In this document: positions 22,165 through 33,484 of the stretch, piece by piece | How positions within the stretch are numbered: position 1 is the first letter of the stretch | Layout of the letters: each line of letters starts with the position of its first letter | From: Ligula intestinalis | Lineage: Eukaryota; Platyhelminthes; Cestoda; Diphyllobothriidea; Diphyllobothriidae | DNA: 64,000 nt | Reading direction: 5' to 3' | Assembly (NCBI GenBank): GCA_036362985.1 | Contig: JAYGXS010000003.1 | Coordinates: forward strand, 3,663,022 to 3,727,021 | Notes under the pieces: generated by a model | What the model was told of the DNA's origin: nothing | Seen by the model: only the letters and a program-made list of their open reading frames with translations | Databases searched by the model: none | Program-made: the position numbers and the translations under genes

Positions 22165-22405
22165 ATGGTTGTGCTCAGAACACTACAATTATCATGCCCA
22201 ATTCCGTACAGGAAGAGAAGGGAAGACCCAATAGGAGTTGTTTATGTGTACAGAAACCCAGCAGTGGTCTGAAGCCCCGACACGTGGCAAGCTCGGGACG
22301 CGCGCACGCGTCTGTCTGTTGACGTGAATGCGTAAACGTCCTGCGATAGTGAGTCACTGGACACTTGTCAATTGCTTGGCAAATAGGCGTTTAGCGCACC
22401 TTGTA
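22165..22405 (-). repeat. Foldback element, family D, single arm
   Basis: The arm matches the left arm of the complete element at 38567-39581. Shared blocks are ACTACAATTATC, GTGGTCTGA, CGCGCGCA-GCGTCTGTCTG and GTGAGTCACTGG. No opposite arm is found nearby. Confidence 0.65.
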
Positions 22406-22409
22406 ACAA

Positions 22410-22955
22410 TGAAGTATCCTCTTTCCGATACGTTGGTGTTACTCTAGCATCCCACCTTAAATTTTATCTTCGTGTAGAAGGCTTTTTTAATCAAAATCCG
22501 TAAACTTTTATATCATATCCGCCGCTTGCGTTCATATCACACCCCGCAAGCCCTAATCTGCCATTTTGTAGATGCCTGTATTCTTCCCTCATTCTTTACT
22601 GCTCTCCAGTTATTTTTTCAGCCTTATTTAAAAAAGATCTAGTCATTTTTAAACGTAGCCTCCGATTGCTCTCTCCAGCTGCCGGTGTTTACTATGGTTT
22701 TTTAGCTGACATTATAATACAGTGCCAATTTAAAACGGTTGAGCAATTTTCTGATCGCATCCTTAATGAGGTCACTCCCTCTCTCCACTTTGAACTAATG
22801 GCTGCGAAGTCTTCCCGTCCAACGCGTCGAGGATTCCGTCCTATGTCTTGCCGCGCATCAGCAAATCGGAACTCAGTACTCCCATTCCTAGGTAGATACC
22901 TCACGTGTGAAGCAGCGGAAATTGAAAAGTTGAAAGCTGACCTGTCTCCATAGTA
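22410..22955 (+). pseudogene. LINE ORF2 C-terminal fragment (third lineage)
   Basis: The first part encodes SSFRYVGVTLASHLKF. A frame change follows at a poly-T run. The second frame encodes IRKLLYHIRRLRSYHTPQ and LICHFVDACILPSFF, and a third restores KKDLVIFKRSLRLLSPAAGV. It then runs through RPTRRGFRPMSCRASANRNS and ends KLKADLSP. The pattern, 'YLGVT ... H-I ... A-LRR ... LL--SPVIF ... R-L-S-A-GV', is the region after the RT palm in jockey/CR1-like elements. Frameshifts make it a pseudogene. It differs clearly from the family at 167-1474. Confidence 0.75.
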
Positions 22956-22959
22956 GATG

Positions 22960-24185
22960 TGGATTTCGTGTAAAACTTTAATTTTGCGTATTAAATGACC
23001 TTTTACCTTTTAATATGACCCATTACTTAACCCATCCTTTTCTCTCCGTGAATGGAGCCATTTTGTGCTGAAAATTTATGATTTTTCATCTTAAGTAAAG
23101 CAAGTATTCTCCCTCTCATAGGAATTAACAAACCGGTTGGTATTTACAGTTCTGTCTGGCAGGAAGGAATTTGGGTAGCGAGGTTCATGAGTGCAATTCG
23201 AAAGCAGAGTTCTTTTCTGAAAGAGAGCGAGGAAGAGGCTGTAGCCTCATCTAGTACATGAGTAAAGTCCATTCTATCAGATTCAACACGTTTTCAGTCC
23301 TGCCCCGACATATTAGAATGTATAGAGAAAATAAAAGGGTTGATTATTATTAAACCGACGGTGGTAAATCTGGTAGAATGAGAAACCTTGAGGCAATATA
23401 ACGAAAGCGATAGCAGGTTAATGCCGAGAAACTTTAACAGATTTTCGAATGTCAATTATCGCCAAAATTTAAAGTAGGGGCAGCAGAAAATTCGAAGAAT
23501 GAGCGATAATACCAGATTACTGAAGAACGGTAGGAAAATAGCGATTAAAAGTAAATAATTCTCGGTAAAATGTGGGAGACGACTTATCGGTTGTTCGAAA
23601 AATGCGAAACGATATAAAAATATCGAAAAACGATACACGTGGTACGTAAATAGAGAGCAGCGTCACAAACGGTCGAAAAAATACGTTAAACAATTGATCA
23701 TTTTTCGAAACGCAACGGAGATGAACCACGTGGAACTCTGAAAATCAAGATGAGCTGGGTCAGTCGTTTTAAACACACGTGATTCGGGCTCGGCCAGTTA
23801 CGACCTGTCATTGACCGTCTCGGAGGCCGGCAAATAACTGTAATCACGCGACCACTTGCGTGTGTGTCACCGGCTTTGGACGGCACTAGAAACCGTATGA
23901 TCACTGCCGCCGTCGTCACAGGTATCCTCTGACACAAAACCTTGAAGCGTTTCGGTCACACTTTATAAACGCTTGGCTGACATCTACCCGGTGACCGCTG
24001 TCAATCAAGTGAGCCAAAATCGCGCTAGATATGAATTTCACCACGCCTTGGTTTAGCCAAACAGAATTGTGTTCTCGCATTCACTTCGGTAGACGCCTAG
24101 TTGTTCGATCAGTACAACCTGACCCAGAGGAGGAAGTAGAGGCACAGATGCATACTATCGGAACCCAGCTCCCCCCTTTAGCCCT
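22960..24185. other. Intergenic; short segment shared with 32930-33010
   Basis: CTTTATAAA, CCGGTGACCGCTGTCAATC and CGCCTTGGTTTAGCCA at 23960-24065 recur at 32920-33015 in the same orientation. No gene was recognised in the rest. Confidence 0.5.
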
Positions 24186-24189
24186 GTAG

Positions 24190-24560
24190 TGAGCCATCGT
24201 CTGCCGATGTCTGGCCTTCCTGCCATGGCCTCAATCTGTCCGGAGCTCAAGGTCGTTGCGGTCGCCAGACGTGGACTAACCACACGCTGTCCAACCAATC
24301 ACTGGCTGACCTAGCCAATGAACGCACTCTCTCTGTCTACTGGCCTGACTGCTCTCAAACAGTCACTTGGGACCCGGTCAATCTCCTGGGCGAACGTGTT
24401 CTCCCAAATCAGACTTCCTCCATCTATTCTCTGTTTCCTTGTGTATACAATATACTCTTCCCACTACTCCGGCCTTTACCGACTTCTCCTCCACTAAGTA
24501 AACATTGTCTGAAGATCACAGTTGCCGGGTTTGACTCACTTAAACCCCTGCCATACCATA
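24190..24560 (+). mobile_element. Foldback element, family B, right part
   Basis: The segment shares GACCTAGCCAATGAA, CACTTGGGACCCGGTC, TACAATATACTCTTC, CTACTCCGGCCTTTACC and CTGAAGATCACAGTTG with 25350-25800. It ends at a decayed CCCCTGCCATA. Confidence 0.65.
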
Positions 24561-24564
24561 ATCG

Positions 24565-25345
24565 TTGCCGTTAACATTACTTCGGTGACCGGCATTATAA
24601 TATATGATTTTCAAAGTAAATCATATACCAGAACTTTGGATTTGAACTGTTCACTGTTCATACCCAACACTGTCCTGGTCGATGTGCCTATACTTAATCT
24701 AATCTTTAGTATTCGCGGTGACACAGGGCTTGCTGCATTCACGGAGGGGGTATCCAACTTGGAAGTAGATCGCTGCCCATGCAGAAAGTGGTCTCTCATG
24801 AAACGAAGTCCCATTCACGATCATTGGGATACGCGACGGACATAGAATTTCATTGGAATTGATGGCAGCTGACATATTACATGTGCGACTTAATTGTCCC
24901 GACTTGCGCACCGGGCGGCGAATGGTTACCCGTGTGCAACTTGTAGAATCAAACTTGAGGGCCACAGAGCGATGCCGGAAGCATGTTTTTTGTTTGGTTA
25001 TCAGGAACTTGACCGTTAACTAGCGGCAACCAATTTTTAGGACACCATCCCGCTGAAATTGACAGGCACAAATATCTAAAGTTTAACTCGCGTCACATAA
25101 AGCATCAAACAGTCGCTTGGAAACAGATTGGATTCCGTCGCTTAACTTCCTTTGCAGCTGACAGTTTTTCACGGAACTAAAGCATCCTAGGCCAAGACTT
25201 ACTAAATTGTTTGAACTTTGGCAACTAGTCCAAAAAAGCAGACAAGTATAGAGGACGATCGACCAAACTAAATACATTCACAGATGTTCCTTTCTAGACG
25301 TCAATCGAAAGCGAAAGGTGGCAGACAAACTGGCAGTTCAACCAT
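24565..25345. other. No gene seen
   Basis: Two overlapping frames on opposite strands (around 24522-24965) have no recognised domain. The remainder is featureless. Confidence 0.4.
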
Positions 25346-25349
25346 TATG

Positions 25350-25800
25350 TGCAACTGTAGTGGGTCGTTGCCTGAACGACTAGCTCGTATCGAAGTGCAC
25401 TTTCCCATAGGTTCACCGATGCGGTTTTTTGACGTCTCGATCAGCCAATCACAGTTCCCGTATCTACGCGGTTTTGGCCAAGCGACGAATAGCAAGCTTG
25501 CACGCGTTTCTGACGCAAGCTGCTTCTTTGCCCAAAATCTCAAGGCCGACTTAGCCAATGAATGCGCTCTCACTGTCTACTGTCCTGACTGTTACTAAAG
25601 CCGCACTTGGGACCCGGTCGATCTCCTTGGTGGTCGGGCTCTACCATGTCAATCTTCTCTCATCTATTCCCCGTTCTTTTGTGTACACAATATACTCTTC
25701 TAACTACTCCGGCCTTTACCAAATTCCCTCCTCTGCTAGGTAACCATAATCTGAAGATCGTGGTTGCCAGGTTTGACTCACTTAACCCCCACTGCGATAG
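25350..25800 (+). mobile_element. Foldback element, family B, right half
   Basis: The element contains GAAGTGCACTTTCCCA, GATCAGCCAATCACAG, CACTTGGGACCCGGTCGATC and GTACACAATATACTCTTC. It ends CCCACTGCGATAG. It matches 32285-32765 on the opposite strand over nearly its whole length. A promoter-like CCAAT box is present but there is no open frame of note. Confidence 0.7.
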
Positions 25801-25804
25801 CCCT

Positions 25805-26995
25805 TAACAGGACTAGGATCTGCCCCCTTTATTTCTGGACACCCTCTCACCCTTCACTTACCGTTGATTGGACCTTTAAACTTTTGTCATTCTACATTCT
25901 CTCATTTTATTTTACTTGCTTATTTTTACTTGCTTGATCTTATTCATGACAAATGCCGAAATCTACGAAATATTCATAATCACTCGCAAACCGACCTCAA
26001 CGCATGAACTGAAGATTTGGAATCGTAATGAACAATCTACAGTAAATTTAAAACTTTAATCAACTAAGAAAAGCACTACAGCTTCAGTAAGGAATACAAA
26101 ATTTTTATAACACAACGAAAAATACGAAAGGTTCGGTTCCGTCATCTTAAACAGCACAGAGAAATTCTTGGATATCCGGCAACCTCCAAGTTTGACAAAT
26201 TCTGGCCGTTGTCCCTCATTACAAAGAACCAAGGTACAGATGGCCTTACTAAAATGATTTCTTGCTATGCAATCCATTCAAAAGCTGGGAATAAGAAGAG
26301 AAAGTATACGCTAAATTTCTAACACAAATTTTGACCCTGAAATTTCAAGAGTTAGGTTAGGTTCGGGCAAGAAGTACGTCCGTGCACGTGAGCTCTGTTT
26401 TGACTGCAGCCAGGCACTAAGTGAGGGTAGACAATGCAACTGTCGTTGGCAGCCAAGTAAACTGTGTACCTCACACCAGGGTAGGCTCAGAGACAGTGCT
26501 TTGTGCGCGAATTATTGATAGCAGTCTTGCGTAGCATTTTCCGCACTTCATCTTCTTCTCACATCTGGGTCCGGAAAGAAGACAGAGTGAAGAAGTTCAT
26601 AAGCGAACTCTAGCGCAGGTGGCTGGCGAAGCATGGACCTGAATATAGGCGTGCGGTCACATTTCTCCCCCCTCTGTGCGGCATTTTTCATTAGTGCGCA
26701 CCCCGACGTGGTCGACCATGTGCTCCGCAAGATGGTGAGCGCAGGGGCGGTGACTTTCCTGCAAATTAATTTATACTGATCGTATACTTGCACTGCATCG
26801 ACCGCAAGCTCTCCTCTGCATCCCTCTCAGGCTGGTATCATGGCAGAGTTGAAGCAGTCGTAAGCAGGGGAGGGTGTACGGCAGCCCGTGATGAGCACCA
26901 CTGCGCCGACTCACCTTTTCTTCATCTGCTTACCTTTGCATACGCACGCGTGAACCTCTATCCCACATGCTCCTGGTTGATCCGTTACAGCACCG
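25805..26995. other. No gene recognised
   Basis: The first 500 bp are AT-rich, followed by a GC-rich tract. Short frames lack any recognised domain. Confidence 0.35.
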
Positions 26996-26999
26996 CACG

Positions 27000-27620
27000 C
27001 GCCACCCTCTTTGCGACAGCTCAAAGCCAATCAGTTTTCACCACTTCCTGATTGGCTGCAGGCAACGAAGGGGGGTTTCGGGGTTCCTGTAGTCCCGCAC
27101 AAACACACACACACAAGACGACGACGACGACAGTTCCCCCGTCGATTTCGACGATGGGCACCACAGAGAACTCGTGCGAGAAAAAACAAGAGTTTAGGCA
27201 GATTTGCGCAGTATCTACCCGCTCGCTCGCCACTCCCACCTCCGTTTCCGGTGTAAAGACAAAGTCAATAAGACCGGGGATGAGGGAGGGTGTAGATGGC
27301 TGGCGCGATAAACACTCAGCACGCGCACACTTGACACAGCCATCTCGCTAGGTATGCTCCAGACTGCGCGCGAGCGCCATAAAGGCCACATTAAGACGGA
27401 GCCATTGCAGCCTGACTCTCAGTCCTCCCTCTCCTTCAGTACGCACACAAAGATACTCGCGTACAGAAGGAGCAGCTACGTAGGGGGCCCGAGTTTTCCC
27501 GTCAGTTAGCAGACCCTCCAAGCCACGGCTTTTAGCGCACCGTGATAGATTTAGACGCATTCAGATTTATTACAGTGAGGGAAGAAACGCGCCGAGGTCG
27601 ACCTCACTCTCTCCCCACCA
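27000..27620. repeat. Composite GC-rich repeats
   Basis: Opposed CCAAT boxes at 27025-27034 and 27048-27057 match the core of the pogo-like MITE. A CA run and a GAC run follow at 27100-27132. The block CGTCGATTTCGACGATG through AAAGTCAATAAGACCG recurs at 53110-53280. The segment 27340-27600, with GGAGCCATTGCAGCCT and CGAGGTCGACCTCACT, recurs at 50130-50380. Confidence 0.55.
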
Positions 27621-27624
27621 CATA

Positions 27625-28195
27625 GTGACCACCTAGCTTTTCGGGCACCGGCAGTGGGGCCTGAAACCCAGTGAGAGCGCGAGCGCAGTCACCAACAGGG
27701 AATCAGAAGTGATAGAAAGTGCCAGCGCCTTCCAGGCCGCAGGGACCGTGGTTGGCTGAAAACTGGCATTGCATGTGCATACAGACCATTGGATCTCAGA
27801 AAGGTGAGAGCGGCCCTGCATGAAGCCTGGGCCGACACCCTTCTGAGAGGGGTAACCAGTCAGTCAACGATTGAAAGGCACTACCCATGCTCCGTGGTCA
27901 AATGGCGTCCGTGGGCGGCGCTGAAAGGAGAGCAAGACACACACACACACATGCACAACAACTGGCCAAAGGAGACTGAGAGCAGCTTGTTTCTGCAGAT
28001 CCTTTCGTAAGCTCATTCTCACAGTAAACACAGTCCAACCCTAGCCGTCTGCCCTGAACTTGTTGTTAATTTCGTGACCTTTCGACATGTGCTGGGGTCT
28101 GACATGACGTGTGTTTTCGTCAAGGTGCACTTACGCGCGAACACGGGACTTCACACAAAAACAACAAGAAGCATGGTGAGCGACTTGGATCCTGA
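27625..28195. other. GC-rich intergenic, no gene recognised
   Basis: A CA-dinucleotide run lies at about 27937-27950. No domain-bearing frame was found. Confidence 0.35.
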
Positions 28196-28199
28196 TGCA

Positions 28200-28720
28200 T
28201 TGGGAGTGCCATAAAGGCTATAACAAGCCCTCAGAATGCTAGGCTATGTGCGTACGTGCAAGCGTGCGCCGCAGAATGGCTGCGAGGCTGCCACAGGCAC
28301 ATTTGACAGACGCATAAAAACAAGCGCCAGCCACACCCCAACTGCACGTGCTGGTGCACTTGGGGCCTGAAAACAGATCCAATTTCTGTGTGCGTGCGGA
28401 TTACGGCTCACAGCTTGCCGTGCCTGTACTTTCTACTTTTTGATTGTCAAGAAGACCAGTTGCTGTTAGCTACTGCCCACGGTTATCAAAAAGCGGCGTC
28501 TGGAACCCTTATAGCTCCCCCTGCTCCCTGCGGGATACATGGACAGGAACCAACTTCTTGATTTCCAAGGAACTTAGGGCTGGGGGGTAGTTAATCTTGC
28601 CCGCCAGGGTAGGGTGCGAGCAAGTCGGTTAGGCCGGCTCCTAACTGTTTAGTTGCTTCGAAATGTGGTTGTGTGTGAAGTATCTTGCATGCGGATGCGA
28701 AAGTCACATAACTGCTGTAC
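28200..28720 (+). repeat. Direct repeat, copy 1 (partner at 30120-30725)
   Basis: The copies share GCGTACGTGCAAGCG, CCACACCC-ACTGCACGTG, GGATTACGGCTCACAG (GATGACGGCTCACGG in copy 2), TACTGCCCACGGTTA and TTGCTTCGAAATG, in the same order. The function is unknown. Confidence 0.65.
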
Positions 28721-29059
28721 TTTCTTTGCGTCATTATATTCACTCGCATCTCTGGGATTGTCTTGATTCGGGGACACCGATTACACTATTAAACGCCTTT
28801 TATTCTTATGGCACAAGTTAAATTGGTCTGACGATCTTATTTATTTTCAGGAAAAGTGGATCCGATTGCCGGAAAAATAAGGTTATTGGCCCTGTGGCAG
28901 TCCGCGTTCAGGACTACTGCTATGAATAACCTTGCCTTCGCTTGCCAATCCTTGCGAACTCGCTTTTGAAAAGCTGCCTGCACGTGCTTTTTCAATCGCT
29001 GATAGAGCCCCCCGTTGTCCTGTCCGTCTCAGGCTCCCGGTCGACTCGCCACCTGAGGC

Positions 29060-29115
29060 ACGTGTAAGCTGGGAGCCAATCAATCAGCGCCATTTCATTT
29101 GATTGGCTGTATGCG
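29060..29115. repeat. Opposed CCAAT-box pair
   Basis: AGCCAATCA at 29074-29082 and TGATTGGCT at 29100-29108 form an inverted pair, followed by G-ATGCGAC. It resembles the core of the pogo-like MITE. Confidence 0.45.
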
Positions 29116-29119
29116 ACAT

Positions 29120-29695
29120 AGGAGAATCCCAAGATCAAGACTTTCCAGCAGTGGACACACACTATCACAACTCGCTTGAAGACAAACCTGGCAAGTAGCG
29201 CGTGAGAGGGCCCTTAAAAAGCTAATTTCTGACGGTAAAAAAGCAACTACTATCTACTATGTCTTTCCTGACTTCCGATTTGGAAGACCTTTGTTTTTTT
29301 TCGACATAACCACCTCTATAGCCTGGCGTTTTGAATTCGCACTCCAATCCTGGTTGATCGGATCATAGTTTCAGAGCCCGCATTTGATTAACAAGCACAA
29401 TGATCTCCCGCCTCCATATTCTCTGCTGCTATTTAACTTGAGTAAAGTCATTATCCACGCGAGTAGGGCAAGGATGACAAACATTCACAGAAACAGCCTA
29501 GCCCAACTGCCGTGTAGTCATCATGCCAATGGTCGACAAAGATGAACGCGAGAACTGGGGGAAGCAGGGATGAGGGGTTTCAGGTGTCTGGCATGGTCTG
29601 AATTCGTGTCAAGGTGCACCACCACACCTACCCAAAAACGCAGCATTTCACACAGAAAAAATTAGGACGAGTGAACGGCTCGGATGCCAACGCAG
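29120..29695. other. No gene seen
   Basis: No recognisable frame, RNA or repeat was found. Confidence 0.35.
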
Positions 29696-29699
29696 CGAG

Positions 29700-30115
29700 A
29701 ATGCTGTAGAGACCCTGCCGTCATGTGATTGCAAGTTAAAACCAGCCAATGGGGTAGCCAATCACAGGTGCCGCAAACCGCGCCGACGTTCAACCTCTCA
29801 CAATGGCTTCCACGTGCGCACACATCAACGTCTGCATTCTCCGCTCCAGACTGGCCAATCATTTTCTTGATGCTGACGCACATATGACGTCACTGTGAAC
29901 ACTGACACTCTCACATAGTTCTTACACTGACCCTTTCGGATGCGGACGCACGCTCGTATGGCCCAAAACTTCGTCAAAACTATCCACCACTACCTCTGTA
30001 CAGAATATACTATTCATTCTACCTGGCATCCCACTTCTTCTCTCCCCACAAGGAACGTAGCCCGAAGCTCCCAGCAGTTGAGGCTTTCCCTATTAACTTA
30101 ACCCACTACTATAGG
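29700..30115 (+). mobile_element. Foldback element, family C, right half
   Basis: The segment contains GTAGCCAATCACAGG and CTGGCCAATCATT, GTACAGAATATACTATTC, CACAAGGAAC and TATTAACTTAACCCACTACTATAGG. It matches 13690-14155 and the right end at 17945. Confidence 0.6.
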
Positions 30116-30119
30116 AGTG

Positions 30120-30717
30120 TTGTAAATGTCTCATTAAAAATGCCACAAAATACTCCCGTAACGCCAGCCGAAGGACTGCGTACGTGCAAGCGCGCGCCAC
30201 AAGAAACTGCGGTGCTGCAACAGGCGCACCAAAACAAACGTCAGCCACACCCTCACTGCACGTGTTGGCGCACTCGGGACCTGGAAGCAGATCCACTCTC
30301 TGTGTGTGCGGATGACGGCTCACGGCTTGCCGTTTCTGTATTTCAGTGTAGGAGGACCAAAAGCGGTTAAATACTGCCCACGGTTACTGAAAAAATGTCG
30401 GGAACTCCTGAACCCCCCTCTTCCGTGCAGGAACCATCGCCCTAGTTTCCAAGAAAGCTGGGATTAAGATGAGGGTTGTGCAATATGTAGCCCTTCTCGA
30501 ATATAGCGCAAGGAAAGTTTTAATAGGGGGCAGGGGGATGTTCTTATTCCCAGGCCCGAGGGGCAAATAAGCAATTCCAACTGAACTTTTTGATCTCTTC
30601 CACCAGATATGTAAGAAAATTCTGAAGCAACCAGCCAGTAATTTTAATGTTATTTCCTTTGATAATGTTTGGGTTGTTCTCTTGCTTCGAAATGCGGTTA
30701 GTTCTGAATGATCTTAC
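30120..30717 (+). repeat. Direct repeat, copy 2 (partner at 28200-28720)
   Basis: Landmarks are as in copy 1, about 1.9 kb apart and in the same orientation. The family C foldback end lies between them. Confidence 0.65.
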
Positions 30718-30985
30718 GGCAACAGTAGTTTAAGTAGTGCACCTCATATAGTCCTAATCCCAGCATTTTGTCCTACGAAAACTGCGGTTTAGGGCTTTAA
30801 TGGGTAGGGAATTACGATATGCAGTGGAATATTTTTTAAAAACTGCTGTATGCGTTTGTATTTTATTGTATTTAGAAGGGTTGTTGATGCGTATCTGTAG
30901 CTTTTCCTTATCTGTATTATTGTTTGACGTATTGAAGAAAAAAACCAGATTATAAAAATGCAGGTTTCCTGAAATGCCTCAAATA
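30718..30985 (+). mobile_element. TIR element (MITE-2), left part, cut by a PLE
   Basis: The part begins GGCAACAGTAGTTTAAGTAG and follows the 11633 copy to the AAAAATGCAGGTTTCCTGAA region. It then stops where PLE sequence begins on the other strand. Confidence 0.7.
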
Positions 30986-30999
30986 TTGGAATGCCAATA

Positions 31000-31339
31000 G
31001 AGGAGAATATACGAGTTCCAGGCAGCAGTTCCGAAGAAGAAGATGCGATCACTGGAACAAGGACTTTATTTTCCTGACGTTTCGGATTCCGTCGGGAATC
31101 CTTAGTCATAGGTAATCGTAAACAGGTCTGAGACATGCGCAGATAGGGGGTGATACATGCACAGATTGCACGGTATTTATAGTTCACAGCGGTCACCCAC
31201 ATGTGTACTATAATTGTCCGTTCACGTAGCCACCACTGGAGGTCTTAATTGGTCCGGTGATTGCTCATTAATTGCAACAGCGTTCTTGTCCGCGTCGGAT
31301 GTAAGTTGGATAATTGCTCGACAATTAGGCCCGCTGTCG
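31000..31339 (-). mobile_element. PLE 3' untranslated region with hammerhead-like motif
   Basis: This region is downstream of the stop of the PLE frame. At 31112-31065 (minus) it reads GACTAA, a perfect 7-bp hairpin GGATTCC/GGAATCC, GAAACGTCAGG, then AATAAA. The GAAA box is intact but the CUGANGA box is degenerate. The same block ends the lineage-1 fragment at 2162-2209. Confidence 0.6.
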
Positions 31340-32164
31340 TCAGTTACGCCCAGTCCTTCCCACGTGACTGATTTTCTTGTTCAGGAAATTTCTCAGTACA
31401 CCGTATGGGAACGCCAAATCGTTGCCCTTATTGATGGACTGGGGGCCTGAGAACCATGACTCGAGCAGCTCGCGGCTCACGCGGTTGTCCCCTCTTGCGA
31501 GGATTTCGGCCTCGTAAAACTTGAAAATATGGCCGGGTCCCGTTGAGTGAGCTGCAACCTGGGAGTTGACGTCTTTCTTCCTCACCGCCGCTGCATGCTC
31601 GGCCATTCGCGTCTGGAGTAATCTCCCGGTTTCTCCGACGTAGTTGCTTTGTCCACAACTACACCAGATCCGGTAAACGACTCCAGCCGTTTCCTGCCGT
31701 GGCAGTGGGTCTTTCGGCCTCATGACCCGGCGTCTGATGGTTGCTTCCGGCCTGTGTGCAACTCCAACTCCAAGTGGGGTGAGTAGACGGCTGACCGCTT
31801 CCGATACATTTTTAACGTACGGAAGAGCTCGCCAAACGTTTGGAACAGCTGGACGTGGCTTCGTCTCTCGTTTGAGAATGCACTGGTTGACAAAATTGTG
31901 CGGGTATCCATTCGCTCTCAGTTCCCGTCGAACGTATTGTAATTCAGCAATTTTGTCTTCCACTTCGCTGCAATGCGTCTCGACGCGCCGGAATAGCGCT
32001 CTTACGCAGCTGCGTTTGTGACCGATTGGATGGTTGCTGTTGTAGTTCAGGACTTGCATAGTGTTGGTTGCTTTCCTGAACACTTTAGTTTTAAGGCCAC
32101 CATCGTCTTTGTGGCAAACGAGGACATCCAGGAAGGCCAGCTGGTTGTTTTCTTCTACCTCCAT
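31340..32164 (-). CDS. Penelope-like element: RT C-terminus plus GIY-YIG endonuclease (lineage 1)
   Basis: This 274-codon open frame is the distal part of a PLE polyprotein. Residues 1-50 (NNQLAFLDVLV, FRKATNT, SNHPIGHK) are the end of the PLE reverse transcriptase. Homology continues upstream to about 32225 (HRDIQFT before the Met), where an in-frame stop and unrelated DNA cut the element. The GIY-YIG domain starts at GVVYRI (161-166), has a Cys pair CSC, then NYVGETG (174-180), arginine in LQTRMAEH (about 186) and RELLESWF (231-238). These are the expected catalytic positions. A basic tail ends KKISHVGRTGRN. The enzyme would nick DNA for retrotransposition, but without the RT palm this copy cannot act alone. 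A decayed relative lies at 1541-2096. Confidence 0.9.
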   Translation of the reverse strand: MEVEENNQLAFLDVLVCHKDDGGLKTKVFRKATNTMQVLNYNSNHPIGHKRSCVRALFRRVETHCSEVEDKIAELQYVRRELRANGYPHNFVNQCILKRETKPRPAVPNVWRALPYVKNVSEAVSRLLTPLGVGVAHRPEATIRRRVMRPKDPLPRQETAGVVYRIWCSCGQSNYVGETGRLLQTRMAEHAAAVRKKDVNSQVAAHSTGPGHIFKFYEAEILARGDNRVSRELLESWFSGPQSINKGNDLAFPYGVLRNFLNKKISHVGRTGRN

Positions 32165-32230
32165 CGTAAATTGAATGTCCCGATGGGTGCAAGGGAGTAC
32201 CCTCTGGAGGACGCTGCTGTTGGTCTAACA
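32165..32230 (-). pseudogene. Interrupted upstream remnant of the PLE RT
   Basis: In the same frame as the downstream ORF, codons read NSSVLQRVLPCTHRDIQFT before the Met, preceded by a stop codon. This is the usual PLE RT sequence leading into 'MEVEENNQLAFLDVLV'-type text, so the annotated Met is internal and not a true start. Confidence 0.7.
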
Positions 32231-32284
32231 GGCGCTTTCTAATTATGGCAGACTCCGGCCACATCGTGAGGTTAGGTTCTGTCA

Positions 32285-32765
32285 GATCGAGCCAGGACTC
32301 GGCCAAAACGCCTATCGCAGGGGGTTAAGTGCGTCTAACCGTGCAACTGCGATCTTCAGACCATATTTACTCAGTGCTGAGGAGAGAAGTCTTTAAAGGC
32401 CAGAGTAGATGGAAGAGTTTATTGGGTACACAACGGAAGAGGAGAATAGATCGACTTGGGAGAGATACGTCCGATCAGTAGGTTGACCGGGCCCAAGTGA
32501 GGTCTGATAGTAGTCGGGCCAGAGGACAGATAGAGGGAAATCTTTCATTGGGTAGGTCGGCCTGGATATTTTGGGCAGAGAGGCAACTTGCGTCGGGCAC
32601 GCGTGCAAGCTCCTCATTCGTCGCCTCATAGATGCGAGAACTATGATTGGCTGATCGAGACGTCGAGAAAGCACATCGGTGAGCATTTGGGAAAGTGCAC
32701 TTCGACGCGAGCTAGTCAGGCAGGCACGACCCGCTACAGTCATTCAGTAGTCCGTAAGGTGAGGA
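32285..32765 (-). mobile_element. Foldback element, family B, on the minus strand
   Basis: Read on the minus strand it matches 25350-25800: GAAGTGCACTTTCCCA, CGACGTCTCGATCAGCCAAT, CACTTGGGCCCGGTCAA, CCAATAAACTCTTCC, CTGAAGATCGCAGTTGC and the terminus CCCCCTGCGATAG. It inserted next to, or truncates, the PLE. Confidence 0.7.
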
Positions 32766-32769
32766 GGTG

Positions 32770-33480
32770 ACAGGGATCAAGGCGTCAGATTCAAGTCATA
32801 TTAAGGGACCAAAGAGGGGGAGGGAGAAGGGGTGTGACAATTAGTTCATGTCGCCCTGTCACCACCGTCTCAGAGGTGTGAGAACATATGGGGAGTTGGT
32901 CTTCGGCCAACGCTAGCACTTTATAAATGACTTGGAACGCTCAGTTGACGTCTATCCGGTGACCGCTGTCAATCTTGTGAGATAGGGACTTTACTACGCC
33001 TCGGTTTAGCCAGACTGAAAAACTAATTTGAGCATTATATCCAGTGCCAAACCACCAAACCAAGTCTCGACAGTGAAAAATATTTACACAGACTGAGAAA
33101 TCTTGACTACTTACATGACTAAGTTCATCTGGTAACGAAATACTTGTTACTTTGATGATCTGTATTCCATAAAAAACACTTATCGTCCAGAAGAGCTGGC
33201 GTTTGAAGTTACGTATGAAATTTCGCAAATCCATTTTCCCGTAGTTCGAGGAAACAGTTAGCACCCATTTAGTGCTTCGGCGGGCCGGAATTTTATGGCC
33301 TGTGATCTTCTTGCAGCCCATACTTGTACCTCACACAAGACGTGGTCTGTGGTGTCATTTAAGAGGGCAAAGTTGACACCGGTTAACTCCCATTTGGTAA
33401 CAGTCTATTATAGTTAAAATAACGGGAACCAAAACCCCCAGAATTCTGTAATAAAAGACCAGTAGTAACGGTACTTTATG
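32770..33480. other. No gene recognised
   Basis: A 126-codon minus-strand frame at 32941-33321 has no domain I recognise. The segment 32920-33015 is shared with 23960-24065. Confidence 0.35.
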
Positions 33481-33484
33481 TTAG

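Noticed and set aside
24522..24965. Overlapping 107- and 88-codon frames
   Set aside because: They have no recognisable domain, and start within a foldback end.
26353..26366. Telomere-like TTAGG repeats
   Set aside because: Only two units are present; this is expected by chance.
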